Source of the DNA: Ehretia macrophylla
Taxonomy: Eukaryota; Streptophyta; Magnoliopsida; Boraginales; Ehretiaceae
Reading direction: 5' to 3'
Assembly: GCA_037974665.1 (NCBI GenBank)
Contig: CM075778.1
Location: 26,788,001 to 26,852,000, forward strand
DNA: 64,000 nt
Under the pieces are notes generated by a model. The model did not search any database. It saw only the letters and a list, made by a program, of their open reading frames with translations, and was not told where the DNA came from. The translations under genes and the position numbers were made by a program. Below, in pieces: positions 43,800 to 56,757 of the stretch. Position 1 is the stretch's first letter, and each line of letters begins with the position of its first letter.

Positions 43800-46085
43800 G
43801 TATCCTTGTTTTCTCATATATGTATGTCCCTAAATGCAGACAAATTTATATACACATATGTGTGTGCGTGTGTGTGTGTATGTGTGTGTTTGTTAGCCAA
43901 CTGATATTTTTGACCTATATGTGTGTGTGTGTGTGAGAGAGAGAGTCAGTTGCATGTTTCTTGATCTTTGGTGGATAAACTGATATTTTTGACATTTTAT
44001 TCCTGCATTTATGGATTCGACTTTTGCATGAACTTCATCACATATTTTTGGATATTCACATATTTACTCTCAAAAAGAGAGTTTTGTTCAGAAAAAAAAT
44101 GGAAATATTAAATGGTAAAGTGAAATTTATAAATTTCATTATTCTAATTCTTGATCTTTATTCTTGGCTTAAGCTTTTCTCAATCTTCATCATTTCGAAT
44201 CTGCATCCTTATGTCTTATATCGTGTATAAGTTTCTTCATCTCTAATTCTGTTTGATATATTTTATCATTTTCTAAAAATTTAAAATGTTTTCATTTTCT
44301 CTTTTGCATTTTCATTTTATTCTGAATTATACAGCTAAAATCTTTTTCTAGATTTTGTTCTCTTTGAAGCATGATTTTGTTTATGTTGGCTCACTTTTTT
44401 TGTTTTATTATCTATTTTTGGTATTCTTTTTATTTTATTTTATTTTATTTTATCTGATCGTGAATTTTCTTGACTAATTTGGTGTGCTATATCCTTTTCT
44501 TAAAAGGTTCTTGAATATTCTATCCAAAGGTCTCCTAGAAAGAAAAAAGTTATAATTATTATAGACAAAAAATTGTGTCTTATAGAAAAACTTTTATCTA
44601 TGTTCTATAGGAAAAAAAGTTTAATCCATCTACATGGAGTTTTCTTCGGCTTCGTGTTTATATTAATGTGACTTTTTAAGCTTGATAATTTTTTTAGTAA
44701 AATTCATTAAAATGTGTAAATGATATTTGCTTTCCATTAATTTTGTTTCTTTCCTTTTTTATTTTTTATTTTTTTCTTTTAATCGTGGATTTTTTAATGA
44801 TTGGTCACAACGCATTTTGCTTATTAGAGTCTAAAGACAACCATCATGAGTTTGAATTGGTACCTTGGCTTTGTTTATTAAACATTAAATTTCAAACAAT
44901 GAATAAACAAGTTCATTTGGATCTTAATTAAGGGTTATGCCTCCTTTTATATAATTAATTTAAAGATTAGATAATATATTTGCTTTTATTGTCCTTCTAT
45001 AAAAGCTTGTCGTTCTATGGCAAATCTTTGTTGGATTAAGGTTATATGAAGTCTACCTTAATGGATCATCTTCTACCCAAAGTGGTCGCAGATTTGCATA
45101 AGATACTATTGAAGTTACAGGCTAGTCTACAAATACATCAATGCAAACCTATGTGGCATGCAGAGTCTAAATTAGACTTTCATGAGAATATTTATGGAAT
45201 CTTTTGACTGTACTAGAGTATAATAGAATGAGACATACGTGTTGAAAGAACGTTTTTTTGTTAGTATCTCATCTTTTTACTTTTTGACAATTTGTAGTAC
45301 ATGTCAGCATATCTACCAACATTAACTACGGTAGTTGCTCATGGCATTTCAATTGATTATAATCTGTCCAGGGTTTTCCTCACATAATGGTTAGTACTTG
45401 ATACAATGTGTTTTATATTCACCTAGCATAATTAATACTTCGTGATTTCTTACAATCTTTCACAATTGATTACAATATGTGCAGAGCATTTCAATTGATT
45501 ATAATCAGTGCAGGGCTTTCCTCACATGATGGTTAGTACTTGATACAATCGTAAGATTTCAAAAACTATGATCTAAAGTGACAGTGAAAGAGTATCGGGA
45601 ATATGTTGGAATATTTCAGGTTAACATTTTTTCGAGTAAGAGATGAATGAGAAATTAATATTCAAGATTAACGCTATTTTATTGATTTATTGAAAAATCG
45701 ATTTGTCATTTATGAAAGAGGAAACCGTTTAGCCCTTATATAAGAATTAATGCTGCATTAACCTGCATTTGAATTTTCGTAAGGACGTACAACTTGGCAA
45801 ATCAAATGCATTGGAATATAAGGTCAACAGGCAGTTCAAATGCATTTGCAATCATATGCATTAAGGAGTTTCAACTCTAACTTAAGGACATAGTAAACTT
45901 CACGAGCCACAATTTCTTAACTCCTTTATTTATTTATTTATCTATTTCAGTTTCTTGTAATATAAATTTTATTTATTTCAGTTTTCGATTTCTTTCAATT
46001 CATTCTGTAAAATGTCTTTGTCTTTAGTTAACTGTTATAACCCTACTAAATAGTTTCAGTCCAGTCAAGCACTATAAATCTCTAA
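43800..46085. other. Intron-like and repeated non-coding block
   Basis: Same order as 6169-8478: GT repeats, T-rich intron-like part, 62-residue frame at 44743-44931, the small ORF, then the pre-CACTA block. A deletion shortens the duplicated GT-repeat segment. Confidence 0.4.
45046..45207 (+). CDS. Possible small ORF, 53 residues
   Basis: Counterpart of 7440-7616, sharing MDHLLPKVVADLHKILLKLQ and WHAESKLDFH; it ends differently because of a one-base indel after LDFH. Weak candidate for an exon of the unknown first-exon gene. Confidence 0.2.
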   Translation: MKSTLMDHLLPKVVADLHKILLKLQASLQIHQCKPMWHAESKLDFHENIYGIF

Positions 46086-46480
46086 CATTACAAAAAAAAT
46101 TGCCAAAAATGAAGGCTAAAATCCATCTCCTTGCCGTCGCCAAATGGGTCAAGGCGACGGCAAAGGGACAAAAATCGTCCATCGCCAAAAATATTGTCGC
46201 CAAATTCGCTTTCCGTCACCAGTTCATCTTCTTTTGCGACTAATTTTTTTTTTTTTATCATTGTTCTGTCGCCAAAAGTCGTCTCCAAACTGTCTCCAAA
46301 AATTGTCATCTCCAAAGCGTTTCCAAAAGTTGTCGTTTCTAAACCGTCTCCAAAAATTGTCATCTCCAAACCATCTCCAAAAGTTATCGTCTCCAAACCA
46401 TTTTCTAGTGTTTTCATCTCCAATTCGTCTCCAACCTACTACTCCATTCTATTGCTAATCTTTAAATAATTTTTTTGTGG
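46086..46480. mobile_element. CACTA-like terminus, copy 4
   Basis: CATTACAAAAAAAATTGCC start and the same subterminal motif cluster as 8479-8873. Confidence 0.55.
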
Positions 46481-46604
46481 GTAATTTTTTTAATTTAAAT
46501 AGCATTATTATTATTTTTTTAAAATATCAAATTACTATAAAAAATTAATTTAAAATTTAAATTTATATAAATAAAAAGTATATAATATAAACTTTAAATT
46601 TAAA

Positions 46605-46970
46605 TTAAATACACACAAGTGAAAAGTTTAAAATTACAGGAGTATACATTGAGTTCATATTTGAGTGAGTAATTACATGGAGTTCATATTTGAGGGAATT
46701 ATTAAGCCGAAGCACCATTGCAACTACATGGAGTTCATATAAATGTGTAAAGTAGCTATTAGTCATCTCCGAGTAGGCTGCTGACAGCTTTTGATCATTC
46801 AATTCCTTGACTTCCTCTTCTGAACTTTTCGCTTGTTCTTCATACGACTTCACTTGATCCTCCAAGCCTGTGAGATGTGAATATGCCTCCACAAAAATTT
46901 GGACATACTTTGGTTTTTTGTAGTTTTCCTGTTTAGTATGGAAGAAGATGAAACAGAAGAAAATAAGCAA
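46605..46970 (-). pseudogene. CACTA transposase-like tail, copy 4
   Basis: Same 121-residue frame as 8998-9363 with a few substitutions (EVKELND, AAYSEMT). The coiled-coil core is retained. Remnant. Confidence 0.4.
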
Positions 46971-47487
46971 AGAACAAAGATAATACCAAAATGATACCTA
47001 TACAATTAAATGATACCTTGAATGAAGTCAATTTCATAGGTTATTGAAAGAGATGAGTATCACAGAAATATGCTCGAAATGCAAAGTAAACCTAATAATC
47101 TACAACAAACAATACAACCACAAATGGCTTGAAGATGAATTCCTTAGGCTTATATGATGGAGTTTCATGATCTTTATGATGTAGTTGCAGGTAATACCAA
47201 GAGAGAAAGCTTTATCATGTTTTCATATAATACTTAAATCCGTTACTGCTTATTACAATTAAGAATTTTAAAAATGCATTTGGTACCTTATTTTGTTTGA
47301 AGGATGTATAAATCTTCTAATGTATTTAGCCAACCTGCAAGATTAAAAGCTCCAACTTCTTAGATAATTTGTAATAAAGACTCAACATCATAAGGGAAAA
47401 ATAAACGATGACTCCATAATCATTATAAAACAAAGAAAGTTCTAATCACCAACAGGACCAAATAATTCATGCATACATTTATATTTA

Positions 47488-47533
<46 letters not shown>

Positions 47534-48707
47534 GATACGATTTGTGCTTGAGCTATGGACTTGATTAATTCCACTTTGGTGGCAAAAGTTGTCTAATTTC
47601 TACTAACAGAGACTACTAATATGTCATTGACTCGCTAATTCATCATCCTGTATGTGTATGTTTACTTGGCATAACATCATAATTTCTAATAGAATTAAAC
47701 TAAAAGGATTTCTAAAGACTATCAAATGATGTTTAAATCTCCTCTTTACTTTTATCTTAATTCCCTGATTACATATGTTGATAAAACATTAAATCCTTAT
47801 TTACAAATCGAGTTCACCTTTTCTTAACTATTACCAATCTTCTTACAGATCAATACAACATATCACCACTTTCTCAAACTTTCCCAGTGCCTACATATCT
47901 CTACAACTCCAATAATAGTTCACGCATACACACACTTGATTAGTTCTTCTTCCCAAAACAACACATATATACACTCTTTCAACCATAAAGAATTATAGTA
48001 TGTATTACTATAATTATGTAGTATTATAGTATGTATTACTATGAGTTGTTTTGGGAACTTCCTAATTTAATTTTCTTACTATATCAATTTTATGAACTTT
48101 CTCTTTCTTGTTGTTAGTGGCTTGGTTTGGTATAGGGAATATACAAAAGCATGGAATTTTATATTGTAAAAATTGCAGGATCAAAAGGATTGAAAAAAGA
48201 ATAGTTCGGTATATGAAAATATCTCTTCATGCTATATTTTGTAAAATTTTTAAGGTCAAATAGATCACAACTAACACATCATACTATAAAATATAGTTCG
48301 TTATATGAAACAATCATAAAAAACGTTAGGCCTATTTTGAGTCATTGTCGACACTCTTACTTTACATTTTTATAAGAAATTATTTTCACGACTTAAATCT
48401 ATAAGGTTACGTGAAGACAATTTTATTGTTAGTATATTAGACAAAAGCATCATTACTTGATCTTTATTATCATAACATTCAAGTCCAATAGAGCCTTGTC
48501 AAAACATTATAATGAGATGGTAATAAACATAACATTATGCCCAAATTCAATTTAGTAAGATTGAAATTTTATATGTCAAAGATTTTCATATAATTTGAAA
48601 AGTCACGTACATTAGCATTGTACCTAAAAGAAAAAGAATTTATAATTTTACACTGGATAAAACAATGAATAATACAAAAAAAAGAAAAAAAGAAAATCCA
48701 ACTACTC
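46971..48707. other. Non-coding repeated stretch and RING 7 downstream flank
   Basis: Counterpart of 9364-11096. The (AT)n run is longer here (about 47491-47530). No gene. Confidence 0.45.
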
Positions 48708-49238
48708 TTAACAATCCTGGTCTACTATTAATGTTATCGCTCTACATATAAGGCAAACATTATTTTGTAGGAGCCACTTCTTTATGCAATCGGCATGGTA
48801 TTGATCATGCCCACATCGGATAGTTTCTAATTCATCATTATTTTCAAACTCATCTTGACAAACAACACATATATCATCACCTTCTTCTTCATTCCCTTCT
48901 CGCTGATGCTTTGAGATTGTCTCTGCCTGCAGAGATTGTATTTCTTCATCATCATCAAATAGCTCTCTAACTTCGTCGACGTCTACGATAATTGTTTCTT
49001 CTACAGGCAACATCGTACGATGAAAATCGTTCAATACTAATGTTTCTTCCTCTAATGGATCATGCCTAGTAAAGTGGTTCGTTATATGGTTAACGATTTG
49101 ATCACCATTTATGTACAGATCATTATTATGTGTTGGAATGGATGGCATGTATAATCCTCGTTGCAGAGAATACAAGTGATCATGGCCATGGACCGCCATT
49201 GGTGAGCCGCCATAGACGAAAAGAATGCCTCGAGGCAT
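48708..49238 (-). CDS. RING-H2 protein, N-truncated but RING intact (RING 7)
   Basis: Group B copy. From the internal ATG (MPRGILFVYGG) it encodes 176 residues without a stop. The acidic linker and SKHQREGNEEE lead into a RING with all ligands: CVVC, CGH, H, C, and CLIC (Pro to Leu in the usual CPIC, plus RAITL for RATTL). It lacks the LKTRTY motif present in group A. Upstream, the body frame is blocked by CAA to TAA in VTQRA, and the promoter-proximal ATG (49454-49456) opens only a 31-codon frame. Translation would have to skip that small frame. The TATA box is intact (49543-49550). It may be a functional short RING protein or a decaying copy. Confidence 0.55.
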   Translation of the reverse strand: MPRGILFVYGGSPMAVHGHDHLYSLQRGLYMPSIPTHNNDLYINGDQIVNHITNHFTRHDPLEEETLVLNDFHRTMLPVEETIIVDVDEVRELFDDDEEIQSLQAETISKHQREGNEEEGDDICVVCQDEFENNDELETIRCGHDQYHADCIKKWLLQNNVCLICRAITLIVDQDC

Positions 49239-49724
49239 GGAATGATCATAGCCTTGATGAAGATGATGATGAATGTTATTTCTTCTGCTATAAGCGCGTT
49301 ATGTGACTGGTGGGTTTTGTCTTTGTTGATCAAAATTTGGAGCAGTGTTGTTACCATGTCTCAAACCAGCGTGATGATGATCATGGCCTTGACGACGATG
49401 ATGATGATGAGTGTTGTTGTGAGAAGTGAATCTTGGTCATCGAGGCACGTTGTCATGTTGTTGCAGAATGAATATCTCTATTGAATACTATATAGTAAAT
49501 AAATGAGTAGAAGATGTATATCGCATCATAGTGTAAATACTATATTTATAGAGTGTTTTTTGAACTGCTTTGGATGCAACAAGCATTTTGGAAAGTAGAA
49601 ACTGGGCAATCTCTTAACGGCTAGCTTTTCTTTCAGGTATTAGGATACTAGTTACTACATATATATTTCTTGGACTTAGAACTAGTGTAAAAAATTAATA
49701 ATTTCCATAATCTCCCACTATAGA

Positions 49725-50070
49725 GGCAACCCTATTTGTATGACATTCTTTTACCAACCAATCGATCAGGAACAAAGTGAAATGAAAAAAGAGGCTTCAT
49801 TGTAGCAATTGCGCGAGCGCGGATATCGACAACATAGTATAGCAAAGTTATCAGTCTCAAAACTGACAGAAGACAAGTCGCAATATTGAGTAATAGAACA
49901 AGCATCCTAAAAAGTAAGCACCTCATGTAAAGGGTTAGCAACATTGCATCTTCGAGCCAAGCTATATATTACCAAAGAACCTTGATGATCTCCAAAGATT
50001 GCCGATAGACATACAATACGTTGTTGTTGCTCAAAAGACATATGAATGAATATTGCATTATTTTTAGGAA
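49725..50070 (-). pseudogene. RNase H (RVT_3) domain fragment, copy 4
   Basis: As at 12140-12470 (FGDHQGSLVIYSLARRCN in one frame; VVDIRARAIATMKPLFSFHF in another). Frameshifts separate the parts. Confidence 0.55.
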
Positions 50071-50257
50071 CTTGGAGTCGGTGGAGATAGGAGAGGAGAC
50101 CAATAAGAGTTTGGTCATGGGAGACACAATTCAATTGATGGCTTGAAGTATATATGAGTGTTGTTAGAAGCACACTGATAATATATATATATATATATAT
50201 AGCAATATACTCAGCACAACAATACGCAACCACTAAAATTACAGAATTAATGAAATT

Positions 50258-50488
50258 TCCCACATCGGAGACCAACCGATGTAACATACAATATTTATAA
50301 CGGACATCAAGATCGATGGGCACGACCTTGTTCCGAGGCTCATGTTTTGTCTTTCAATTTCCTATATTTGATGGTTAGCTCATGACCATCTGAACTGAGC
50401 TTATTGTAAAAGCTCTCTCGTCTTGGTGGACGAGTAGCGACATTAATGGGCATGGGTCCCAACTCTAAACCTTTTGCAGACCTGATGG
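50258..50488 (+). ncRNA. U3 snoRNA-like unit, best 5' end
   Basis: TCCCACATCG (50258-50267), 24 bases, TATTTATAA (50292-50300). The predicted start at about 50322 reads ACGACCTTG, matching the plant U3 start ACGACCTT at the expected distance (21 bases) from the TATA box. GTTCCGAGGCTC follows, so about 15 bases holding box A are absent. The inner 'ctcatgaccatctgaactgagc' and 'ttaatgggcatgggtc' blocks are present; the end 'gcagacctgatgg' plus A-run lacks a clear box D. Confidence 0.65.
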
Positions 50489-50808
50489 AAAAAAATTGTC
50501 TTAAAAAATATTATGTAGTAGTAGCCTTTTTTTTCCCTTTGAAAAGAATTATAGTATGTATTACTTTTATATTTATCAACTCAAGATTTTTATACTTTTA
50601 TATTGACATATCAAGAGGAACTCGAATCATATAGGTAAATGTCTCCATATTTCTGGAGGTGGTATTACATATCTTAGAGTTTCTTGTTTTTCAACTTTTA
50701 CCTAAAGCAATTGCAGAAATAAGTCAAACAAGTTTTTTTCAAGTTTTAAACTCAGAGGAAACAATTTTAATTGTTAAAAAACCAGGTCAAACAGAGCCTA
50801 AGAACATC
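50489..50808. other. Non-coding stretch before LTR-like element
   Basis: Same as 12943-13262; duplicated left flank of the LTR-like element. Nothing recognised. Confidence 0.4.
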
Positions 50809-50813
50809 ATAAT

Positions 50814-53800
50814 TGTCACGCCCCAAATCCGGTCTTAGGTAAACCAGTTCAGGACGCAACGGCACACGGACATTATAACAGCTGTAATATGAACATCTAA
50901 TAAGAAACAGAAAATACCCAGACATATTTATATAAAGTCTATATCCAAGTAGATATAATACTCAAACTAGGTTCTCAACGAGCATACATAAAATCCAAAC
51001 GTGATCATGAATCCAACCATGATCACTTACATATACAATCAAAAGAAGCTAGACTTCAAAATAGACAAGTTATTAAGTATTCCAAATATAAACTAAACAT
51101 AACCTCTTACAACAAACTACTAAAACCATTAAACAATGTTTCAACTCAAACACAAGCTAAGCACGGATTTCATTCCACGGTTCTCCAACAGTTTCCTCAT
51201 GCACATAATCATCGTCATGTACACCTGTAGCATGCATCACAGAGGGGTGAGCTTATTTATAACAAAGCTTAGTGGGGAGGGGAAACAGTTAAGGGGACTT
51301 TTAAAGCCATAACCTGTAAATCAGTTAATCACATTAGAACAACATATAACTTGAGCATTAAAGCCATAAACCATGTTATAAGGATACTGTTCATTGTTTG
51401 TTGATGCCGTCACTTATAGCCCCTTCACGAACTCATCACGTTCACTTTTCACATTTCCTTGTCACTCCCGCATATTGGTACTCCAGATGTACCCACCTAG
51501 ACACCCCACTCCTCATGGCCTTACTCCAACCATATGAGAATGGTGTCAGACTATGGTAGTCGTGCAATTACCCGCAAGCCCTATGCCGCCCGACACGACA
51601 CGACGCTACCAAGCTTCGGATGTACCCACCTAGACACCCCAGTCCTCATGGCCCAACCCGACCACGTGAGAATGGTGTCAGACTATGGTAGTCGTGCAAT
51701 TACCCGCAAGCCCTATGCTGCCCGGCACGACACGACGCTACCAAGCCCTGCATAAGGTTGACCTTCGCATATGGGTATCCACCCGATCACATAATATCAC
51801 ATAAGGGTATCCACATAACATCACATAAGGGTATCCACCCAATCGCATAATATCACATAAGGGTATTCACCCGATCGCATTCACATTCGCATAAAGGTAT
51901 CCACCCAACATATTTACATTCGCATAAGGGTATCCACCCAACGCATTCGTATAAGGGAATACACCCAATGCATTCGCATAAGGGAATACACCTAACGCTT
52001 CCACATAAGGGACTACGCCCAACGCTTTCACATAAGGGACTATGCCCAACGCTTTCACATAGGGGACTACGCCCAATGCTTTCACATAAGGGTGTCAACC
52101 TAACAATATAAGGTTATTCACCTAACGCTTTACATCACATAGCATCAAAGACATTCATACATTCACATTAACCATTTAACACATATTCATGACCAATAAA
52201 GGAGATCAACAAAGTAGGTTGAACTCCCGAGCATATTCACGTATCATGTTCATTTGATAAACTTCCAACCATATATCCGAGCAATCATGCCACATTTAAC
52301 ATGCATCAATACACTCACATTTAAAGACAACACATTCTTTAATTCAATCAAACATCATTAAACATATATCCAAAACATTAGTACCAACATTCAACTATCA
52401 AAGAACATGATCTTTACAACATATTAACATCACCTAAGTACATAAAAACATGACCTTTACACATTAACACCAATTAAACCTTGAAAGAATATAATCATTA
52501 CAAATCAACTATTTCTAACAAGATTAAACCTTCCTATGAATCTCTACAACACATAACTTCAACACAATCAATATAGCAACTAACTATAATGCATTATGAA
52601 CACATTACAACAACCAAACCAAGCATTAAACAAGCTAAACAAACAAATCTATAAAATTACATAGTTGCTGGAATTTTATGAAATTAATCAAAATAAACTC
52701 CTAAATTCACCAAACTCTCACTAAAGCCATGAAATCATATACCAATCACATATATATAACCATAAACACCAAATCTAACTCAAATTCTCAACTTCTAATT
52801 AATAGAGTTAACATATATTCACCTATTTCATCTCCAATAAATTCATATATATGTATTAAGCTCTCAAATACTACTACAACATATAATCATCCATACAAGA
52901 ATTTATAACACACTTATACATGATTTCCATAGATCAAAGTAAGCATATACAAACAAAAACTTAAAATCTCCACCTTTAGCTAAAGCACATCTAATTCCTA
53001 ATTCAGCAGAAGCTTAAATTAATCAAATTGTATGTCTATGTTAATAATATCTAAATACCCTGTTTTCTATCTAGAAACGAATCTTATCGAATGTAGATAG
53101 TTCTAGGTTCAAACAGAACTCAATTCCGAGTTAAATCCATTGAGTTATAGCCATTTTAGTGCAAGCACTACCAACTGTCCAGTTGTAACGTTTTTCTGCC
53201 ACATCTCGGAAATGGAAAAATTGGAAGGTCTAAACGTTGGAATCTGACTTTCTGTAAAACACAAAGTTTGTTCCTAACTGCCTAATCTAGCTGCTATAAA
53301 ATTTTGTTCAATTCTGAGGTCATTTACTATTTTTAAAATGTAAAAAAAGTTAGAGGTAGTGAGCTGTCCAATAAATGATGATAGCTTTCATGGCAAATTC
53401 ACTTCCTATCTTGCTTCTACAACATCACAAACCTCAAATACAAGCATAAACAAGATCACACAATACTACAACAACCTAGATCTATAAACCCTAGCATTTA
53501 TCTTCAAAAATACAAAATAAATACAAGATATAATAGCAAGAACACAACAAACCCAAAAGTCTACTCCTAACACCTATATCTAGCATTATGAATCAAGATA
53601 ACAACATTTCTTCAAACTAAATTTAATTTTAGAATTTAAATCATGCAAGCACATAACCTCCCTCACCTTAAATTAGCAACTAAGGCAAGAAATGAAAATG
53701 AAATAGCAAGGAGCAACTTTTCTATGGATCAAACTTTGCTCAAATCCACCAAGAAATGAAGAATCAAGCTTGAAATGAATTTTTTCTTCTCTTTTCTCTT

Positions 53801-54582
53801 ATGGCAGAATTTTGTAGGTGATCTAGGTGTTGTGTATGTTTTTTTCTGCAAAATGAAACTTGGTTGTAATAAATCGGCTAAGTCCAATGGTCAACTAACT
53901 AAATAAGAAAAGTCAAATAACACTTGTTTGGTCAAACCCGTGTATACAAATCAGTTTTAACACCTTTTACTAAAACGATCATAACTTATGCTAGAGAACT
54001 CCGATTTGTGAACGGTTTGAAGCGTTAGAAAATAGACTCGTCGAGCTTTCTAACCATATATAATTTACCACCTAAATCTTTCCAAATTATGCAGTGAATA
54101 TGTTTTATCTTGCAAGAATGATGTTAGGTTGATATTTAAAGATCAAGTCAAAGTTGGTGTTTTACAAAATGTCTTATGTATTTGTATGTATTTTAGTATG
54201 CATACATGTATGTAATAAAAAAACCTAATGTATTTATACATATTCAAATACGTATACATATATGTATTATATAAGTATAATGTATAAAATAATTTAGTGG
54301 TTAAATGAAGTCAAATACGAAAATTCAAAAAGTCAAAGTTATCATACTAAGTTTATTCTAATAGGTTTATATGTATTCATGTATGTATTATATGTATATA
54401 AGAGTAAGACTAAGTCAAATACGGTGGTCTTAGTAAAAATATGACTATATATATTCATACGTATACAATTTAAATACAAATTCGTTGTAGTAAAATTGTT
54501 AAATACATAATTAGCACAAAATACTATTAAATAATGTTTAAAACAAATAAATGCACATATAATGAAATGCTCGGGTCTCACA
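50814..54582 (+). mobile_element. LTR-like element, 3.77 kb, ATAAT target duplication
   Basis: TGTCACGCCCC start and GGGTCTCACA end, ATAAT at 50809-50813 and 54583-54587. Paralogue of 13268-16768 with the same flanking sequence, so both derive from one insertion that was later duplicated with its surroundings. It keeps about 290 bases (near 53300-53590) lost from the other copy. Contains the 133-bp two-unit repeat (from about 51487) and the short tandem array at 51776-52120. No coding frames. Confidence 0.6.
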
Positions 54583-54587
54583 ATAAT

Positions 54588-55847
54588 TATCCTTGAAATA
54601 GAACTATAATAATCATCAAAGCTTTCGGCACACAATAAAAATAAATAAATAAAAAGATGGGAGGAAAAAATTGTTCTAAAAAATATTGTGTAATAAAATT
54701 TTGAAAAAGATTATAGTATGTATTACTAAAAGTTGTTTTGGAGCTCAATTTCCTAATTTTCGTACTTCATCTATTTTTTTTATACAATTTGAAGATTAAA
54801 AGAAATATATTTTGTCAAAATTATTTTTGTAACCAATAGTTTCGGTGAAAAGTTATCGTAGTCAGATGTGAATCAATTCGATGATGGAGTAGGTCTAGAA
54901 CGAAGAGACCTATAAATATGTATTCTTCTATCAACTAAAATGATAGTGAAAGAGTATCGGGAATATGTAAGAATATTTGAGGTTGACATTTTCTCAGGCT
55001 AGAGGTGAATGAAAAATTCATGTTCAAGATTGACGTTATTTTATTGATTTGTTGAGAAATCGACTTCTCATTTACGAAAGAGGAAACCATTTAGCCCTTA
55101 TATAAGAATTAATGCTCAAATGCATTAACATGCATTTGAACTTTCAAGGACAACTTTGCTAATCAAATGCATTGGAATATAAGATCAACAGGGCTGTTCA
55201 AATGCATTTGCAATCATATGCATTAAGGAGTTTCAATGATGCATGTGTTTTCATTACCTCAACGTGCATATTTGAATTGAAATAGATTGCACACGTTTTG
55301 TCAACATTCAAGATAGCTGATCAGTTTTGTGTCATATATAAACGTTAGAGAATAAATGTTCATAATGCATTATTTCCAACATTGAATGAGAAAAATTTGA
55401 TTGGTCAGAATTAAGCAAATTTCTTCTATAAATACCAGCCATTCCAAGAGCATCAAACACAACCTTGAAGCAATATTTTTCTAGCATACTCTGTCTCCTT
55501 CTTACCATTCTTAGAGAGAGTTTAGACACTTGAAAATTCGCAAGCTTTGGAACTAGAGTGCTGCCACAAAGAAAGAAAAAGTCGTTGTATTTTGGGAAGT
55601 TAACGCGAGTTGAAAGTTCAGTACGATAACCACGCGTAATAACCTTAAGGACATCGCGAACTTCACTAGTCTCGGTTCCGTAACTCCTTTATTTATTTAT
55701 TTATCTATTTCTTTTTCCTGTAATATAATTTTATTTATTTCAGTTTCCGATTTCTTTCAATTCATTCTGTAAAATGTCTTTATCTTTAGTTAACTATTAT
55801 AACCCTACTAAATAGTTTCAGTCCAGTCAAGCGTTATAAATCTCTAA
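54588..55847 (+). repeat. Promoter-like repeated block, copy 2
   Basis: Counterpart of 16774-18034, with a TATAAATA around 55427-55436 and the same leader. Possible LTR piece; ends not defined. Confidence 0.35.
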
Positions 55848-56240
55848 CACTACAAAAAAATTGCCAAAAACGAAGGCTAAAATTCGTCTCATTTCCATCA
55901 CCAAATGGGTCAAGGCGACGGCAAAGATACAAAAATTGTCCGTCGCCAAATTCGCTTTCCATCACCAATTCATCTCCTTTTGCAACTAATTTTTCTAATC
56001 ACCGTTTCGTCGCCAAAAGTTATCTCCAAACCGTCTCTAAAAATTATCGTCTTCAAACCGCCCTAAAAAATTGTCGTCTCCAAAAATTATTGTCATCTCC
56101 AAAGCGTTTCCAAAAGTTATCGTCTCCAAATTATATCCAAAAGTTGTCGTCTTCAAACCGTTTTCAAGTACTTTCATCTTCAATTCGTCTCCATCCTACT
56201 ACTTCATTCCGTCGCTAATCTTTAAATAATTTTTTTTGTG
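55848..56240. mobile_element. CACTA-like terminus, copy 5
   Basis: Exact CACTACAAAAAAA start followed by the subterminal motif cluster. The transposase-like tail that follows the other copies has been deleted: similarity ends at about 56464 in 'gagggaattattaa'. Confidence 0.6.
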
Positions 56241-56757
56241 GGTGATTTCTTTAATTTAAATAACATAATTATTTTTTTTTAAATCTCAAATTACTATAAA
56301 AAATTAATTTAAAATTTAAATTTATATAAATAAAAAGTATATAATATAAACTTTAAATTTAAATTAAATACACACAAGTCACAAGTTTATAATTACAGGA
56401 GTATACATTGAGTTCATATTTGAGTGAGTAATTACATGGAGTTTATATTTGAGGGAATTATTAAATCCGTTTTCATATAATACTTAAATCCGTTGCTGCT
56501 TATTACAATTAAGAATTTTAAAAATGCATTTGGTACTTGATTTTGTTTTAAGGATGTATAAATCTTCTAATGTATTTAGCCAACCTGCAAGATTAAAAGC
56601 TCCAACTTCTTAGATAATTTGTAATAAAGACTCAACATCATAAAGGAAAAATAAATGATGACTCCATAATCATTATAAAACAAAGAAAGTTCTAATCACC
56701 AAAAGGACCAAATAATTCATGCATACATTTATATTTAGCTAATATATATATAGCTAA
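56241..56757. other. Rearranged junction zone
   Basis: The AT-rich end of the CACTA remnant joins directly to sequence otherwise about 780 bases further on ('ttcatataatacttaaatcc'). It then runs into 'tagctaatatatatat' and stops at 56757, where an internal part of the LTR-like element begins. Two deletion or recombination junctions, no gene. Confidence 0.5.
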